Below, piece after piece: positions 1 to 8,132 of a stretch of DNA of 64,000 nt. The stretch's first letter is position 1. Every line of letters begins with the position of its first letter. This DNA is from Pseudomonadota bacterium (lineage in GTDB: Bacteria > Pseudomonadota > Alphaproteobacteria > Rhizobiales > Rhizobiaceae). The translations under genes and the position numbers were made by a program. Below the pieces are notes generated by a model, which saw nothing but the letters and a program-made list of their open reading frames with translations, made no database searches and was not told the origin of the DNA. The stretch is from assembly GCA_023451735.1 (NCBI GenBank), contig JAEXYH010000001.1:53860-117859 (forward strand), in the 5' to 3' direction.

Positions 1-426
1 GAAGCCGAGAAGAGCAGTCTCGACAGGGAGCTCCTGTCTCAGTCGCTTTACTGTCTCAAAAACCGGGGAGAGATGCGCAAGTACACCCTCTGCTTTCAAG
101 GCGTGGATGCTTGCCTCATCGATTGGATCCATCTGGGGGCCTTCACCGGGAGTGAAGCGTACCTTTCGGTCCAGAGCATCAGGAATGACGAGGATATCGG
201 AGAACAGAATTGCCGCATCGAACGAATAACGCCTGATCGGCTGGAGGGTGACCTCGACAGCCAGATCAGGCGTGTAACAGAGATCGAGGAACCCGCCCGC
301 CTGTTGGCGCGTTGCACGGTACTCGGGAAGATACCGGCCTGCCTGTCTCATGAGCCAGAGTGGAGGGGGTGTTACCGTCTTTCCCTCAAGCACCTCGACT
401 ATCTTCCGTTTCGCAGGCAAAGGCAT
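1..426 (-). CDS. hemE: Uroporphyrinogen decarboxylase, 5' part (cut by window edge)
   Basis: HemE decarboxylates uroporphyrinogen III to coproporphyrinogen III in heme synthesis. Reading the minus strand from an ATG at 426 gives 142 codons open to the window edge. The N-terminus reads MPLPAKRKIVEVLEG, followed by the HemE hallmark PLWLMRQAGRYLPEYR, whose Arg residues bind substrate carboxylates. The last visible residues are LPVETALLGF. Only the first 40% or so of a normal (about 340 aa) protein is present because the gene runs off the left edge; nothing suggests it is broken. It diverges from ppsR across the presumed origin, the arrangement known in Caulobacter and rhizobia. Confidence 0.95.
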   Translation of the reverse strand, partial: MPLPAKRKIVEVLEGKTVTPPPLWLMRQAGRYLPEYRATRQQAGGFLDLCYTPDLAVEVTLQPIRRYSFDAAILFSDILVIPDALDRKVRFTPGEGPQMDPIDEASIHALKAEGVLAHLSPVFETVKRLRQELPVETALLGF

Positions 427-824
427 CTATCCCCTATAAAAAGAATCCAATTTCTATTGGTTTCTATTTCTTAGAGTCGGTGTGTATCAAGGATTAAAGT
501 CAAACCCCAGGTTAACCAGAATTTTGCCCTCATTCGCAGGTCGCTATAAAAAGTGTCTCGCGGAATTTTTAGATTGTGGGGAGAAATTCGGATTTTATAA
601 AAAAATCAATAGCCTGATCGGTATCGCCAAGAGTTTCGATCTGTAGACAACATGTGGATAAGTTTGGCACAAATGACAATTGTCCACGCAAATCACATCC
701 TCGCGTTCCATCAATCCGACAGATCGCTGATTGTGGAAAACGAGGCAGTTTTCCCGACGCCTGCCCGTCCTCCGCATAAGGTTGGTCGCCTGTCCCGAGT
801 TATCAACAAACGGTAAAGAATAAC
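427..824. other. oriC: Probable chromosomal replication origin (oriC) region
   Basis: This stretch of about 400 bases between divergent hemE and ppsR has no convincing gene. A perfect DnaA box (TGTGGATAA, reverse of TTATCCACA) lies at 653-661. One-mismatch boxes lie at 732-740 (TGTGGAAAA) and 800-808 (TTATCAACA), and a weaker one at 680-688 (TTGTCCACG). AT-rich tracts lie at 430-475 and 586-610, with CTATAAAAAG repeated at 434-443 and 544-553. In Caulobacter the origin sits between hemE and the RP001-type gene, and rhizobial origins also flank hemE, so context and sequence agree. I saw no TTAA-N7-TTAA CtrA site. Confidence 0.75.
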
Positions 825-1646
825 GTGGAGAACCGGAAAAACTTCTTCCACTTGCACCTCGTTTCTGACTCCACCGGCGAGACTTTGATCTCCGCCGGAC
901 GCGCTGTAGCCGCCCAGTTCCAGAACAGTTATGCGCTTGAACACGTCTATCCGCTGATCAGGAACCGGAAGCAGCTTGTAGCGGTCATGGATGCGGTCGA
1001 TGCGGAACCCGGCATCGTTCTTTATACGATTGTCGACCAGGATCTCGCCTCGTTGATCGATCTTCGATGTCGCGAAATGGGTGTACCCTGCGTGAATGTT
1101 CTCGAGCCGGTGCTTGGCGTCTTCCAGACCTATCTGGGCGCACCGTCGCGTCGCCGTGTCGGCGCGCAGCATGCTTTGAACGAAGACTATTTCGCCAGGA
1201 TCGAGGCGCTCAACTTCACGATGGATCATGACGACGGCCAGATGCCGGAGACCTATGACGAGGCGGATGTCGTTCTGATCGGCATCAGCCGTACATCCAA
1301 AACGCCGACCAGCATTTATTTGGCAAACCGGGGCATCAAGACGGCCAATATCCCGATCGTGCCTGGAGTCGAACTGCCGAGCGCTCTTTATGGTGCGACG
1401 CGTCCATTGATAGTCGGACTTATTGCCACGACCGACCGTATTTCCCAGATCAGGGAAAATCGCGAACTCGGCACTTCCCAGGGTCTCGACCGGAATACCT
1501 ACACCGATCGCGCCAGCATCAACGAAGAACTCAAATATGCTCGAGCGCTCTGCGCGCGAAACAACTGGCCGATCATCGATGTTTCCCGGCGCTCCATTGA
1601 AGAGACTGCCGCCGCAATTCTTGCCCTGCGCCCAAGGCTCAGATAA
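825..1646 (+). CDS. ppsR: Pyruvate phosphate dikinase regulatory protein (bifunctional kinase/pyrophosphorylase, DUF299)
   Basis: 273 aa, the usual length. This family inactivates and reactivates pyruvate, phosphate dikinase (or PEP synthase) by ADP-dependent phosphorylation and Pi-dependent dephosphorylation of a threonine, so it controls the pyruvate/PEP switch in the cytosol. Visible signatures are the N-terminal HLVSDSTGETL and the nucleotide-binding GISRTSKTP near residue 153. The GTG start at 825 fits the family N-terminus (ENRKNFFHLHLVSDS). It is the first gene right of the presumed origin and is followed closely by maf. Whether the target is PpdK or PpsA cannot be told from this window; PpdK is more usual in rhizobia. 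Confidence 0.92.
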   Translation: MENRKNFFHLHLVSDSTGETLISAGRAVAAQFQNSYALEHVYPLIRNRKQLVAVMDAVDAEPGIVLYTIVDQDLASLIDLRCREMGVPCVNVLEPVLGVFQTYLGAPSRRRVGAQHALNEDYFARIEALNFTMDHDDGQMPETYDEADVVLIGISRTSKTPTSIYLANRGIKTANIPIVPGVELPSALYGATRPLIVGLIATTDRISQIRENRELGTSQGLDRNTYTDRASINEELKYARALCARNNWPIIDVSRRSIEETAAAILALRPRLR

Positions 1647-1684
1647 TCCCGGATTGTTTTTCGCCCGAATTGTTGTCATCGGAG

Positions 1685-2284
1685 ATGATACCTGAAGTGA
1701 CACTCGTCCTTGCCTCCTCAAGTCCCTTTCGCCGAATGCTGCTGGAAAATGCCGGTCTGACGTTTGAATCGCAGGCAGCCGATATCGATGAGCGGCAGAT
1801 AGAGGCCTCCGAAGACCATGCCGGCCCGGAAGTGGTCGCGGGGATTCTGGCAAGAGCCAAGGCGCAGGATGTATCGCGCCATTTTCCCGGCACGCTGGTG
1901 ATCGGGTCAGACCAGACGATGTCTCTTGGAGATCGTGTCTATCACAAGGCAAAGAACCGTGCCGAGGCTCGGGAGAACTTGATGTCGCTTTCCGGCCGGA
2001 CCCATAGGCTGAACAGCGCTGTCGCCATTGTGAAAAATGGCGACGTCATCTGGGAACACATCGCCTATGCTGAGCTGACCGCGCGTGAGTTTACGCAAGG
2101 ATTCGTCGATCGTTATCTCGACAGGATCGGCGAGAAGGCATTTTCCAGTGTCGGCGGTTATCAGCTGGAGGGGGAAGGCATTCATCTTTTTTCGGCCATC
2201 GAAGGTGACTATTTCACCATTCTGGGCCTGCCCATGCTTCCGCTTCTGGAAGAACTGCGCCGGGTGGGAGCGATCGATGGTTGA
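1685..2284 (+). CDS. maf: Maf-like nucleotide pyrophosphatase
   Basis: About 199 aa. Maf proteins are house-cleaning nucleoside-triphosphate pyrophosphatases acting on dTTP/UTP or modified nucleotides. The N-terminal signature LVLASSSPFRRMLLENAGL is clear, as are the active-site segments VIGSDQTM and the C-terminal GGYQLEGEGIHLF. The start is uncertain: an in-frame TTG lies at 1670, ATG at 1685 and GTG at 1697; the only Shine-Dalgarno-like GGAG (1681-1684) favours GTG 1697, though its spacing is long. The stop overlaps the aroE start by 8 bases, suggesting translational coupling. Confidence 0.9.
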   Translation: MIPEVTLVLASSSPFRRMLLENAGLTFESQAADIDERQIEASEDHAGPEVVAGILARAKAQDVSRHFPGTLVIGSDQTMSLGDRVYHKAKNRAEARENLMSLSGRTHRLNSAVAIVKNGDVIWEHIAYAELTAREFTQGFVDRYLDRIGEKAFSSVGGYQLEGEGIHLFSAIEGDYFTILGLPMLPLLEELRRVGAIDG

Positions 2285-3134
2285 TGGACCGAAAAATACA
2301 TCGCCCGCGGCATTCGTGACCGGCTGGCCGATCAAACACTCCCGCTCGCCGATCATCCATCGCCATTGGCTGAAGCAATATGGGGTAGCGGGAAGTTATG
2401 ATGCCGTTGCGGTTTCCGAAGCGGATTTCGTTTCTTTTGTCGCCGGACTGAAGGATGGCAGCTCGAGTTTTTCCGGCGGCAATGTCACCATCCCGCACAA
2501 GGAATCCGCTTTCCGCCTCAGCGACGAGCCCGATGAACTGGCCCAGGAACTGGGTGCTGCCAATACGCTCTGGCTGCAGGAAGGCCGTCTTCACGCAAGC
2601 AATACCGACGGATACGGTTTTGCCGCCAATCTCGATGGTTTTCATCCCGGCTGGGACAAGGTTGATCGCGCCGTCATTCTGGGCGCTGGCGGCGCAAGCC
2701 GTGCGGTCATCCAGGCCGTCCGTGATCGCGGCGTCAGCGAAATCCATGTAGTCAATCGCACCGTGTCACGTGCACAGGAACTTGCGCATCGTTTCGGTTC
2801 AAAAGTCCACGCGCATGGATTGCCTGCCCTGAGCGAGGTCATGGCCGGTGCCGGATTGTTCGTGAACACGACATCGCTCGGCATGGATGGAGAAGAATCG
2901 GCAGTCTTCGATTTTTCCGGTCTGAAGGCTGGCGCCCTAGTGACGGATATCGTGTACGTGCCGCTCGAAACGCCTATTCTGAAACAGGCGCGCGAACAGG
3001 GATATCCCACCGTTGATGGATTGGGGATGCTTCTGCATCAGGCTGTCCCGGGGTTCGAAAAATGGTTCGGCCATCGTCCGGTCGTCGATAATGCTCTGCG
3101 CGAATTCATCATCCAGGATATTCAGGCGGCGTGA
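2277..3134 (+). CDS. aroE: Shikimate dehydrogenase
   Basis: 285 aa, normal length. It reduces 3-dehydroshikimate to shikimate with NADPH in the aromatic amino-acid pathway. The N-terminal substrate domain has GWPIKHSRSPIIHRHW (two Ser for shikimate), GGNVTIPHKE with the catalytic Lys, and NTDGYG. The Rossmann part has ILGAGGASRAVIQAV and VNRTVSRA, and the C-terminal region has LGMLLHQAVPGFEKWFG. The frame is open further upstream, but ATG 2277 is preferred because it gives the family N-terminus and has GGGAG at 2265-2270. It overlaps maf by 8 bases and coaE by one. Confidence 0.95.
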   Translation: MVDGPKNTSPAAFVTGWPIKHSRSPIIHRHWLKQYGVAGSYDAVAVSEADFVSFVAGLKDGSSSFSGGNVTIPHKESAFRLSDEPDELAQELGAANTLWLQEGRLHASNTDGYGFAANLDGFHPGWDKVDRAVILGAGGASRAVIQAVRDRGVSEIHVVNRTVSRAQELAHRFGSKVHAHGLPALSEVMAGAGLFVNTTSLGMDGEESAVFDFSGLKAGALVTDIVYVPLETPILKQAREQGYPTVDGLGMLLHQAVPGFEKWFGHRPVVDNALREFIIQDIQAA

Positions 3135-3739
3135 TGATTGTTATCGGATTGACCGGATCGATCGGTATGGGCAAGACAACCACTGCCGGCATGTTCAGGG
3201 ATGAAGGCATCCCGGTCAACGATTCCGATGCCGTCGTGCATGACCTCTATAAAACCGATGCCGTTGAGCCAGTCAGCAAGGCCTTTCCAGGTTCGATCCG
3301 TGACGGCGCCATCGACAGGGCGGAACTTGCCCGACAGCTTTCTCTCGATCCGGCTGGTTTTAGTCGATTGGAGGCAATCGTCCATCCGTTGGTCAGAGAG
3401 CGAGAAAAACAGTTTCTCGAAACCCGGCGATCGGTCGGCGCGGACCTTGTTCTTCTCGATATCCCGTTGCTTTTCGAAACCGGTGCTGAAAATCGCGTCG
3501 ATGTGGTTGTGGTCGCGACCTGTGATCCACAGATACAGCGGCAGCGTGTTCTTGCCAGACCGGGCATGACGGAAGAAAAGTTCAAACTGATCCTGGATCG
3601 TCAGCTGCCTGATTCGATAAAACGCAAACGTGCGGATTTCCTGGTCGATACGGGCGCTGGCCTGAACCAGGCAAAACAGCGGGTGCAGCAGATCATCGCC
3701 CTTCTGCGATCGGGCATACGGAGCGAAAGACATGCGTGA
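3134..3739 (+). CDS. coaE: Dephospho-CoA kinase
   Basis: About 201 aa. It phosphorylates the 3'-OH of dephospho-CoA, the last step of CoA synthesis. The Walker A motif GLTGSIGMGKTT lies at the N-terminus; DSDAVVHDLY and the dominant LLDIPLLFETG follow, and RQRVLARPGMTEEKF contains the lid Arg residues. The start could be GTG 3131 or ATG 3134; the latter makes a one-base TGATG junction with aroE. It overlaps dnaQ by 8 bases. The matching early-pathway kinase gene coaA is far away at 43846-44835. Confidence 0.94.
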   Translation: MIVIGLTGSIGMGKTTTAGMFRDEGIPVNDSDAVVHDLYKTDAVEPVSKAFPGSIRDGAIDRAELARQLSLDPAGFSRLEAIVHPLVREREKQFLETRRSVGADLVLLDIPLLFETGAENRVDVVVVATCDPQIQRQRVLARPGMTEEKFKLILDRQLPDSIKRKRADFLVDTGAGLNQAKQRVQQIIALLRSGIRSERHA

Positions 3740-4436
3740 CATTATCTTCGATACGGAAACGACCGGGCTTGAATCGAAGCAGGATCGCATCATCGAAATC
3801 GGCGGCGTCGAGCTGATCAACAATTTTCCGAGCGGAAAGACGATCCATATCTTCATCAACCCGGGCGACCGCAAGGTTCACCCGGATGCCTTGGCCGTCC
3901 ACGGGATTACCGATGAATTTCTCAAGGACAAACCGGGTTTTGCGGAAGTCGCCCAGAAAATCGTGGAATTTTTCGACGGCGCCAGATGGATCGCCCATAA
4001 CGCCAACTTCGACATGGGCTTCATCAATGCGGAGTTCGAGCGGATAGGCCTGCCGCCTGTCCCGGCCGAGCAGGTTGTCGACACGCTGGCAATGGCGCGC
4101 CGCAAGCACCCGATGGGGCCGAATTCGCTCGATGCCCTTTGCCGTCGTTACGGGATCGATAACACGCACCGCACCAAACACGGCGCGTTGCTCGACTCCG
4201 AATTGCTCGCCGAAGTCTATATCGAGATGAACGGCGGCAGGCAGGCGGCTCTCGGTCTGGTCGGTTCCGATCAAATCGAGGAAGTTGCCGAGGCTGAAGA
4301 AGCCGTGATCATTACGGATCAGGTACGCCCGCGGGCCCTGCCAAGTCGTTTGACCCCGCAGGATATCGAGACCCACGCGTCGATGATCTCCTCCATGAAA
4401 GGCAAGGCGATCTGGCAGAAATACCGTCAGGACTAG
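3732..4436 (+). CDS. dnaQ: DNA polymerase III epsilon subunit (3'-5' proofreading exonuclease)
   Basis: 234 aa. This is the proofreading subunit of the replicative polymerase. All three exonuclease motifs of the DEDDh class are visible: ExoI FDTETTGLE, ExoII HNANFDMGF and ExoIII HRTKHGALLDSELLAEVY with the His and Asp. The C-terminal tail after about residue 180 is the usual alpha-subunit tether region and ends SMKGKAIWQKYRQD. It ends the plus-strand run that begins at ppsR and is followed by an intergenic repeat and a bidirectional terminator facing secB. Confidence 0.95.
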   Translation: MRDIIFDTETTGLESKQDRIIEIGGVELINNFPSGKTIHIFINPGDRKVHPDALAVHGITDEFLKDKPGFAEVAQKIVEFFDGARWIAHNANFDMGFINAEFERIGLPPVPAEQVVDTLAMARRKHPMGPNSLDALCRRYGIDNTHRTKHGALLDSELLAEVYIEMNGGRQAALGLVGSDQIEEVAEAEEAVIITDQVRPRALPSRLTPQDIETHASMISSMKGKAIWQKYRQD

Positions 4437-4496
4437 AGCTGCTTTGGCAAAGGTGGAACCGGTTCTGCGTCCGGAATTGCGTAAAAAACAAAGACA
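4433..4496 (+). repeat. Dispersed intergenic repeat, copy A
   Basis: Starts at CTAGAG right at the dnaQ stop and contains the core GAACCGGTTCTGCGTCCGG followed by AATTGCGTAAAA. A clearly related sequence lies at 51775-51840 and a more distant one at 13229-13335. I recall this as one of the abundant intergenic repeats of Rhizobiaceae genomes, but cannot verify copy number here. Confidence 0.6.
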
Positions 4497-4504
4497 TTAA
4501 ACAA

Positions 4505-4535
4505 CAAAAAAGCCCGGGAAAACCCGGGCTTTTTA
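4505..4535. terminator. Bidirectional rho-independent terminator between dnaQ and secB
   Basis: Perfect stem AGCCCGGG (4511-4518) / CCCGGGCT (4523-4530) with an AAAA loop, an A-run before it and a T-run after it, so it works for both convergent genes. Confidence 0.9.
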
Positions 4536-4550
4536 CTGTGTGGGATAAGA

Positions 4551-5027
4551 TCAGCTGTTGAGCGGCTGAACCTTGGCGCGGGCCTGTTCCTCGGCCATGC
4601 GCTGCGAAAACATCTGGGCAAAATCGATCGGATCGATCATCAGCGGCGGGAAACCGCCATTGCGGGTCACGTCTGCGATGATCTGACGCGCGAACGGGAA
4701 CAGCAGGCGCGGGCATTCGATGAACAGAACCGGCAGCATATGTTCCTGCGGGAAACCGGTGATGCGGAAAACGCCGCCGTAAACCAGTTCGGCGGCAAAC
4801 ACGACCTTGTCGCCATCCTTGGCTTCAGCGTTCAGCGACAGAACGACATCGAAATCGGTATCCGACAGCGGGTTGGCGTTGACATTGACGCCGATATTGA
4901 TGTTCGGCGCATTGTCACGTGCCTGAAGCGACCGGGGCGCACCTGGATTTTCGAAGGAAAGGTCCTTGGTGTACTGGGCGAGAATGTTGAGCGAAGGGCT
5001 CGCCGTCTGCGTGTTTTCGTCTGCCAT
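4551..5027 (-). CDS. secB: Protein-export chaperone SecB
   Basis: 158 aa, typical of alphaproteobacteria. SecB keeps preproteins unfolded and hands them to SecA. The conserved core is visible: SLNILAQYTKDLSFENPGAP, the strands INIGVNVNANPLSDTDFDV and HMLPVLFIECPRLLFPFARQII, and GGFPPLMIDPIDFAQMF, which is typical of SecB ends. It lies downstream of fxsA on the same strand (82-bp gap) and converges on dnaQ across a shared terminator. ATG at 5027 with upstream AGGATATCCC is the natural start. Confidence 0.95.
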   Translation of the reverse strand: MADENTQTASPSLNILAQYTKDLSFENPGAPRSLQARDNAPNINIGVNVNANPLSDTDFDVVLSLNAEAKDGDKVVFAAELVYGGVFRITGFPQEHMLPVLFIECPRLLFPFARQIIADVTRNGGFPPLMIDPIDFAQMFSQRMAEEQARAKVQPLNS

Positions 5028-5109
5028 GGGATATCCTCAGGACTGATGGGTTGAGGCCGCATAACATTTAGGCTTTTCGCTTACAACCCGTTGCGGCCCT
5101 GCCGTATGG

Positions 5110-5631
5110 TCACGGATCGCGATCTATGCCCTTTGACCAGGGCGAAGACGGATTTGGATCGGAGGTCCGGTGAAATTCCTCATCTTCGAGATCGACGACC
5201 TTGCCCGCGGTATTCGAACTCTCTTTCGGGCCGCCGGCCGGGCGACTGAAGCCACCTCTGCCGCGGGGTCCGACCACCACCACGCGCTTGCCGATCGCCG
5301 ACCAGAGCAGCCGTCTTACGAACGGAATGAAAAGTGCGATACCGACGATATCGGTGACGAAACCGGGCAGGAGCAGCAAGATGCCGGCCACGACGATCAT
5401 CGCTCCGTCGATCACGGAGCTTGCCGGGATCTGGCCCTGCTGGCTCTCTTGCGAAAGTTTTTTGAGAAGATGCAGGCCCTGCTGGCGCATCATGAAGGCA
5501 CCGAGCAACCCGGTACCAATGACAAGGCCAAGTGTCCACCACAGGCCGAGCGCACGCCCGACCACGACAAATCCGGCGATTTCGGCCAAAGGCCAGGCAA
5601 GCAGCACGCTAAGAGCAATAATTCGGCGCAT
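5110..5631 (-). CDS. fxsA: FxsA family membrane protein
   Basis: 173 aa. FxsA is a small cytoplasmic-membrane protein; in E. coli its overexpression relieves F-plasmid exclusion of phage T7, and its normal role is unclear. Three or four hydrophobic segments occupy roughly residues 1-115 (LSVLLAWPLAEIAGFVVVG, LGLVIGTGLLGAFMM, VAGILLLLPGFVTDIVGIAL). The polar tail of about 60 residues is rich in Gly, Arg and acidic residues and is not conserved. It is upstream of secB on the same strand and diverges from the Tim44-like gene over a 121-bp promoter region. Confidence 0.85.
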   Translation of the reverse strand: MRRIIALSVLLAWPLAEIAGFVVVGRALGLWWTLGLVIGTGLLGAFMMRQQGLHLLKKLSQESQQGQIPASSVIDGAMIVVAGILLLLPGFVTDIVGIALFIPFVRRLLWSAIGKRVVVVGPRGRGGFSRPAGGPKESSNTAGKVVDLEDEEFHRTSDPNPSSPWSKGIDRDP

Positions 5632-5752
5632 GATCCAATGAATGTTGTACGAGGTCGTTTCGAGGGGCTCACACCTTCGCTATTTGAAGATGGCTTAATG
5701 CAGACTATATGATGATGTGAATTCAACTTTTAAACGGTAATCGCGGGTTAAT

Positions 5753-6451
5753 ATGGGCTCCAACGACTTCATTACACTCTTTTTCCTTGTTGCGGCCGTC
5801 CTGATTTTCCTGCAGCTGCGCAGCGTGCTCGGTCGGCGGACAGGAAATGAGAAGCCGCCGGAAACATACGCCTCGCGGGAAGCGCTGAAAACGCCCGGCT
5901 CTGCGGATGACGGCAAGGTTGTAACATTGCCGCGCCGTGAAGCCGGCGAGGAAGATCAGCGCTTTGCCGATGTTGATGCGCTTGCACAGCCCGGTAGCGA
6001 GTTGAACGAATCTCTCAAGTCGATGATCAAGGCAGATTCGTCATTCCAGCCGAAGGAATTCCTCAACGGCGCTAAGATGGCCTATGAGATGATCGTCATG
6101 GCCTTTGCCGATGGCGACAGGAAAACCCTCAAGGGCCTTCTCTCCAAGGAAGTCTTCGATGGTTTCGACGCTGCCATTCGCGAGCGAGAAGCCCGCGGCG
6201 AGGTGGTCAAATCCACCTTTGTCGGTATCGACAAGGCCGCCTTCACCCAAGCCGCTGTCAAGCAGTCGGAAGCCCAGGTCACGGTTCGCATCGTCAGCCA
6301 GTTGATTTCCGCTACCCTCGACAAGGATGGCAAGCTGATCGACGGGGATCAGGAGAATGTTGCCGAGGTTACCGACATCTGGACCTTTGCGCGGGATGTC
6401 CGCTCCAAGGATCCGAACTGGAAACTGATCGCGACCGAATCCGAGCAATGA
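5753..6451 (+). CDS. Tim44/TimA family membrane-anchored protein
   Basis: 232 aa. An N-terminal membrane segment (residues 4-22, DFITLFFLVAAVLIFLQL) is followed by a charged linker and a C-terminal Tim44-like domain (about residues 85-230, starting KADSSFQPKEFLNGAKMAYEMI and ending DPNWKLIATESE). In mitochondria this domain belongs to the presequence import motor; bacterial versions are inner-membrane proteins of uncertain role. The stop overlaps the mltA start (ATGA), so the two are probably co-translated. It is adjacent to but divergent from secB/fxsA, a conserved rhizobial arrangement. Confidence 0.88.
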   Translation: MGSNDFITLFFLVAAVLIFLQLRSVLGRRTGNEKPPETYASREALKTPGSADDGKVVTLPRREAGEEDQRFADVDALAQPGSELNESLKSMIKADSSFQPKEFLNGAKMAYEMIVMAFADGDRKTLKGLLSKEVFDGFDAAIREREARGEVVKSTFVGIDKAAFTQAAVKQSEAQVTVRIVSQLISATLDKDGKLIDGDQENVAEVTDIWTFARDVRSKDPNWKLIATESEQ

Positions 6452-7572
6452 GCCCGGCATCGCCAGGATACCGCCTGTTCCCAGTATCCTTCGGCGACCT
6501 TCCGGGTTGGGAAAAGGACGACCCCCGCGCCCTGTTCGATGCCATGGCGCGGTGTCTTTCCCATATAAGCACCATCAAGCCTTACCGCACAGGCTCTCTC
6601 GGCCTCACCGCGGACGATCTCCTGCCTCTTCTTATCACTGCCGGTGAACGATCGGCGAAAATGAGTGCAGCCGAGGCGCGGCTCTTTTTCCAAGAGATGT
6701 GCGTTCCGTTTCGCATTGAGCGGGACGATAGGCAAGCGGGTCTGGTAACCGCGTTTTACGAGCCGGAAGTCGACGTTTCCGCAGAAACCGACGACACCTT
6801 CACTCACCCTTTCTACTTCCGCCCGGGCGATCTGGTCGATCTCGACGAAAACAACCGCGCGGCAAATATGGACTCCGGCTACATGTTCGGTCGGATGACA
6901 CCGGCCGGTGTGACCGAATATCCGGATCGCAAGGCGATCGACCGAGGCTTTCTTGCAGGCCGCAATCTCGAAATTGCCTGGGCCCGGTCGAAGGTCGACG
7001 TCTTTTTCGCTCATATCCAGGGCGCCGCCAGGCTTCGTTATCCCGATGGCAGCATCCGCCGGATCACTTATGCGGCAAAGGCAGGCCATCCGTTTTCACC
7101 GATCGGCAAGCTTCTGATCGATCTCGGTGAAATCGATCGCGAACAGATTTCGATGCAGAGCATCAGGAAATGGCTGGCAGAGAATCCGGCTAAGGTTGAT
7201 GAAATTCTCTGGCATAACCGCTCCTATATCTTCTTCCGCGATGCCGATGTCTCGCAAGACACGCTCGGCCCCGTCGCTGCGGCCAAGGTGCCGCTGGTTG
7301 CCGGGCGCTCGCTCGCCGTCGACCGGATGATCCACACATTCGGCTATCCGTTCTTCATCCATGCTCCGACGCTCATCCATCTCGATCATGGCCGGCCCTT
7401 TGCCAGGCTGATGCTGGCGCTTGATACCGGATCGGCTATTGTCGGCCCGAGCCGTGGTGATATCTTTACGGGCTCCGGATATGAGGCAGGCGAACTGGCC
7501 GGAACGGTCAGGAATGAAGCGGATTTTTACATTCTGATCCCCAAAGCGGCGGCAAGCAGGTTTGGAGCATGA
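6448..7572 (+). CDS. mltA: Membrane-bound lytic murein transglycosylase A
   Basis: 374 aa. It cleaves peptidoglycan glycan strands to 1,6-anhydromuropeptides in the periplasm. The MltA domain spans about residues 90-270 (LVTAFYEPEVDVSAE, GRMTPAGVTEYPDRKAID, IQGAARLRYPDGSIRRI). It is followed by the 3D domain with LMLALDTGSAIVGPSRGDIF, where the Asp of ALDTG matches the catalytic acid of E. coli MltA. No lipobox or clear signal peptide is seen at the N-terminus from the chosen ATG, so export may depend on an unrecognised signal. It overlaps both the Tim44-like gene and the Smr gene by 4 bases. Confidence 0.92.
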   Translation: MSPASPGYRLFPVSFGDLPGWEKDDPRALFDAMARCLSHISTIKPYRTGSLGLTADDLLPLLITAGERSAKMSAAEARLFFQEMCVPFRIERDDRQAGLVTAFYEPEVDVSAETDDTFTHPFYFRPGDLVDLDENNRAANMDSGYMFGRMTPAGVTEYPDRKAIDRGFLAGRNLEIAWARSKVDVFFAHIQGAARLRYPDGSIRRITYAAKAGHPFSPIGKLLIDLGEIDREQISMQSIRKWLAENPAKVDEILWHNRSYIFFRDADVSQDTLGPVAAAKVPLVAGRSLAVDRMIHTFGYPFFIHAPTLIHLDHGRPFARLMLALDTGSAIVGPSRGDIFTGSGYEAGELAGTVRNEADFYILIPKAAASRFGA

Positions 7573-8132
7573 GCGGCGGGCGTAAACTCAATTCCGAGGA
7601 ACGGATTCTCTGGGGCAAGGTTGCCAAGTCTACCCGTGCCTTTGCGGAACGCCGAAACGATCTTTTGGCTTTTGAAGCGGAAGAACTCGCTCGCGCAGTA
7701 GAATCCGAAAAATCGACCCCATCGCTACCGAGAGAAGTTTCGGAAAAACCGGCTGAGCCGATAAAGACATCGAAAAAACCGGCCGGCTACCACTATCCGC
7801 TGGAAAAGCCGACAAAGAAAAAGCTCGCCAAGGGCAGGTTGTCGATAGAAGCCCGCCTCGATCTCCATGGCATGTTTCAGGGCGAGGCGCACGATCTCCT
7901 TCTCGATTTCATCTACCGCGCTCACGAGCGAGGTCTGCGCCACGTTCTTGTGATAACCGGTAAGGGCAGTTCGATGGGCAGCGAAGGCGCACTTCGTCGC
8001 GCAGTCCCGCTCTGGTTCTCAAAGGCTGAATTTCGCTTCCTGATTTCGTCCTATGAATGGGCGGCACGCCATCACGGCGGCGAGGGCGCTCTCTATGTGC
8101 GGCTGGCCCGCACCGAGAGGATTGAACGGTGA
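7569..8132 (+). CDS. Smr domain protein (MutS2 C-terminal-like)
   Basis: 187 aa. The basic, low-complexity N-terminal half (KPAEPIKTSKKPAGYHYPLEKPTKKK) leads into a single Smr domain from about residue 90. The domain shows LDLHGMFQGEAHDLLLDFI, VLVITGKG and the C-terminal HHGGEGALYVRL. Stand-alone Smr proteins are probable DNA or RNA nickases; the actual substrate is unknown. The gene overlaps mltA and the XRE regulator by 4 bases each, so the four genes from 5753 to 8485 look like one transcription unit. Confidence 0.9.
   Translation: MSGGRKLNSEERILWGKVAKSTRAFAERRNDLLAFEAEELARAVESEKSTPSLPREVSEKPAEPIKTSKKPAGYHYPLEKPTKKKLAKGRLSIEARLDLHGMFQGEAHDLLLDFIYRAHERGLRHVLVITGKGSSMGSEGALRRAVPLWFSKAEFRFLISSYEWAARHHGGEGALYVRLARTERIER

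Noticed and set aside
73..474. 133-codon plus-strand frame at the left edge
   Set aside because: Opposite strand encodes the unmistakable HemE N-terminus.
427..824. CtrA binding sites (TTAA-N7-TTAA) in the origin
   Set aside because: The only TTAA pair (about 494 and 512) has a 14-base spacer.
711..1952. 413-codon minus-strand frame opposite ppsR and maf
   Set aside because: Antisense shadow of two clear genes; composition is Arg/Asp-rich without motifs.
2763..2778. Further CACGTG sites as parS (also at about 4911 and 26534)
   Set aside because: Flanking bases match the ParB consensus too poorly.
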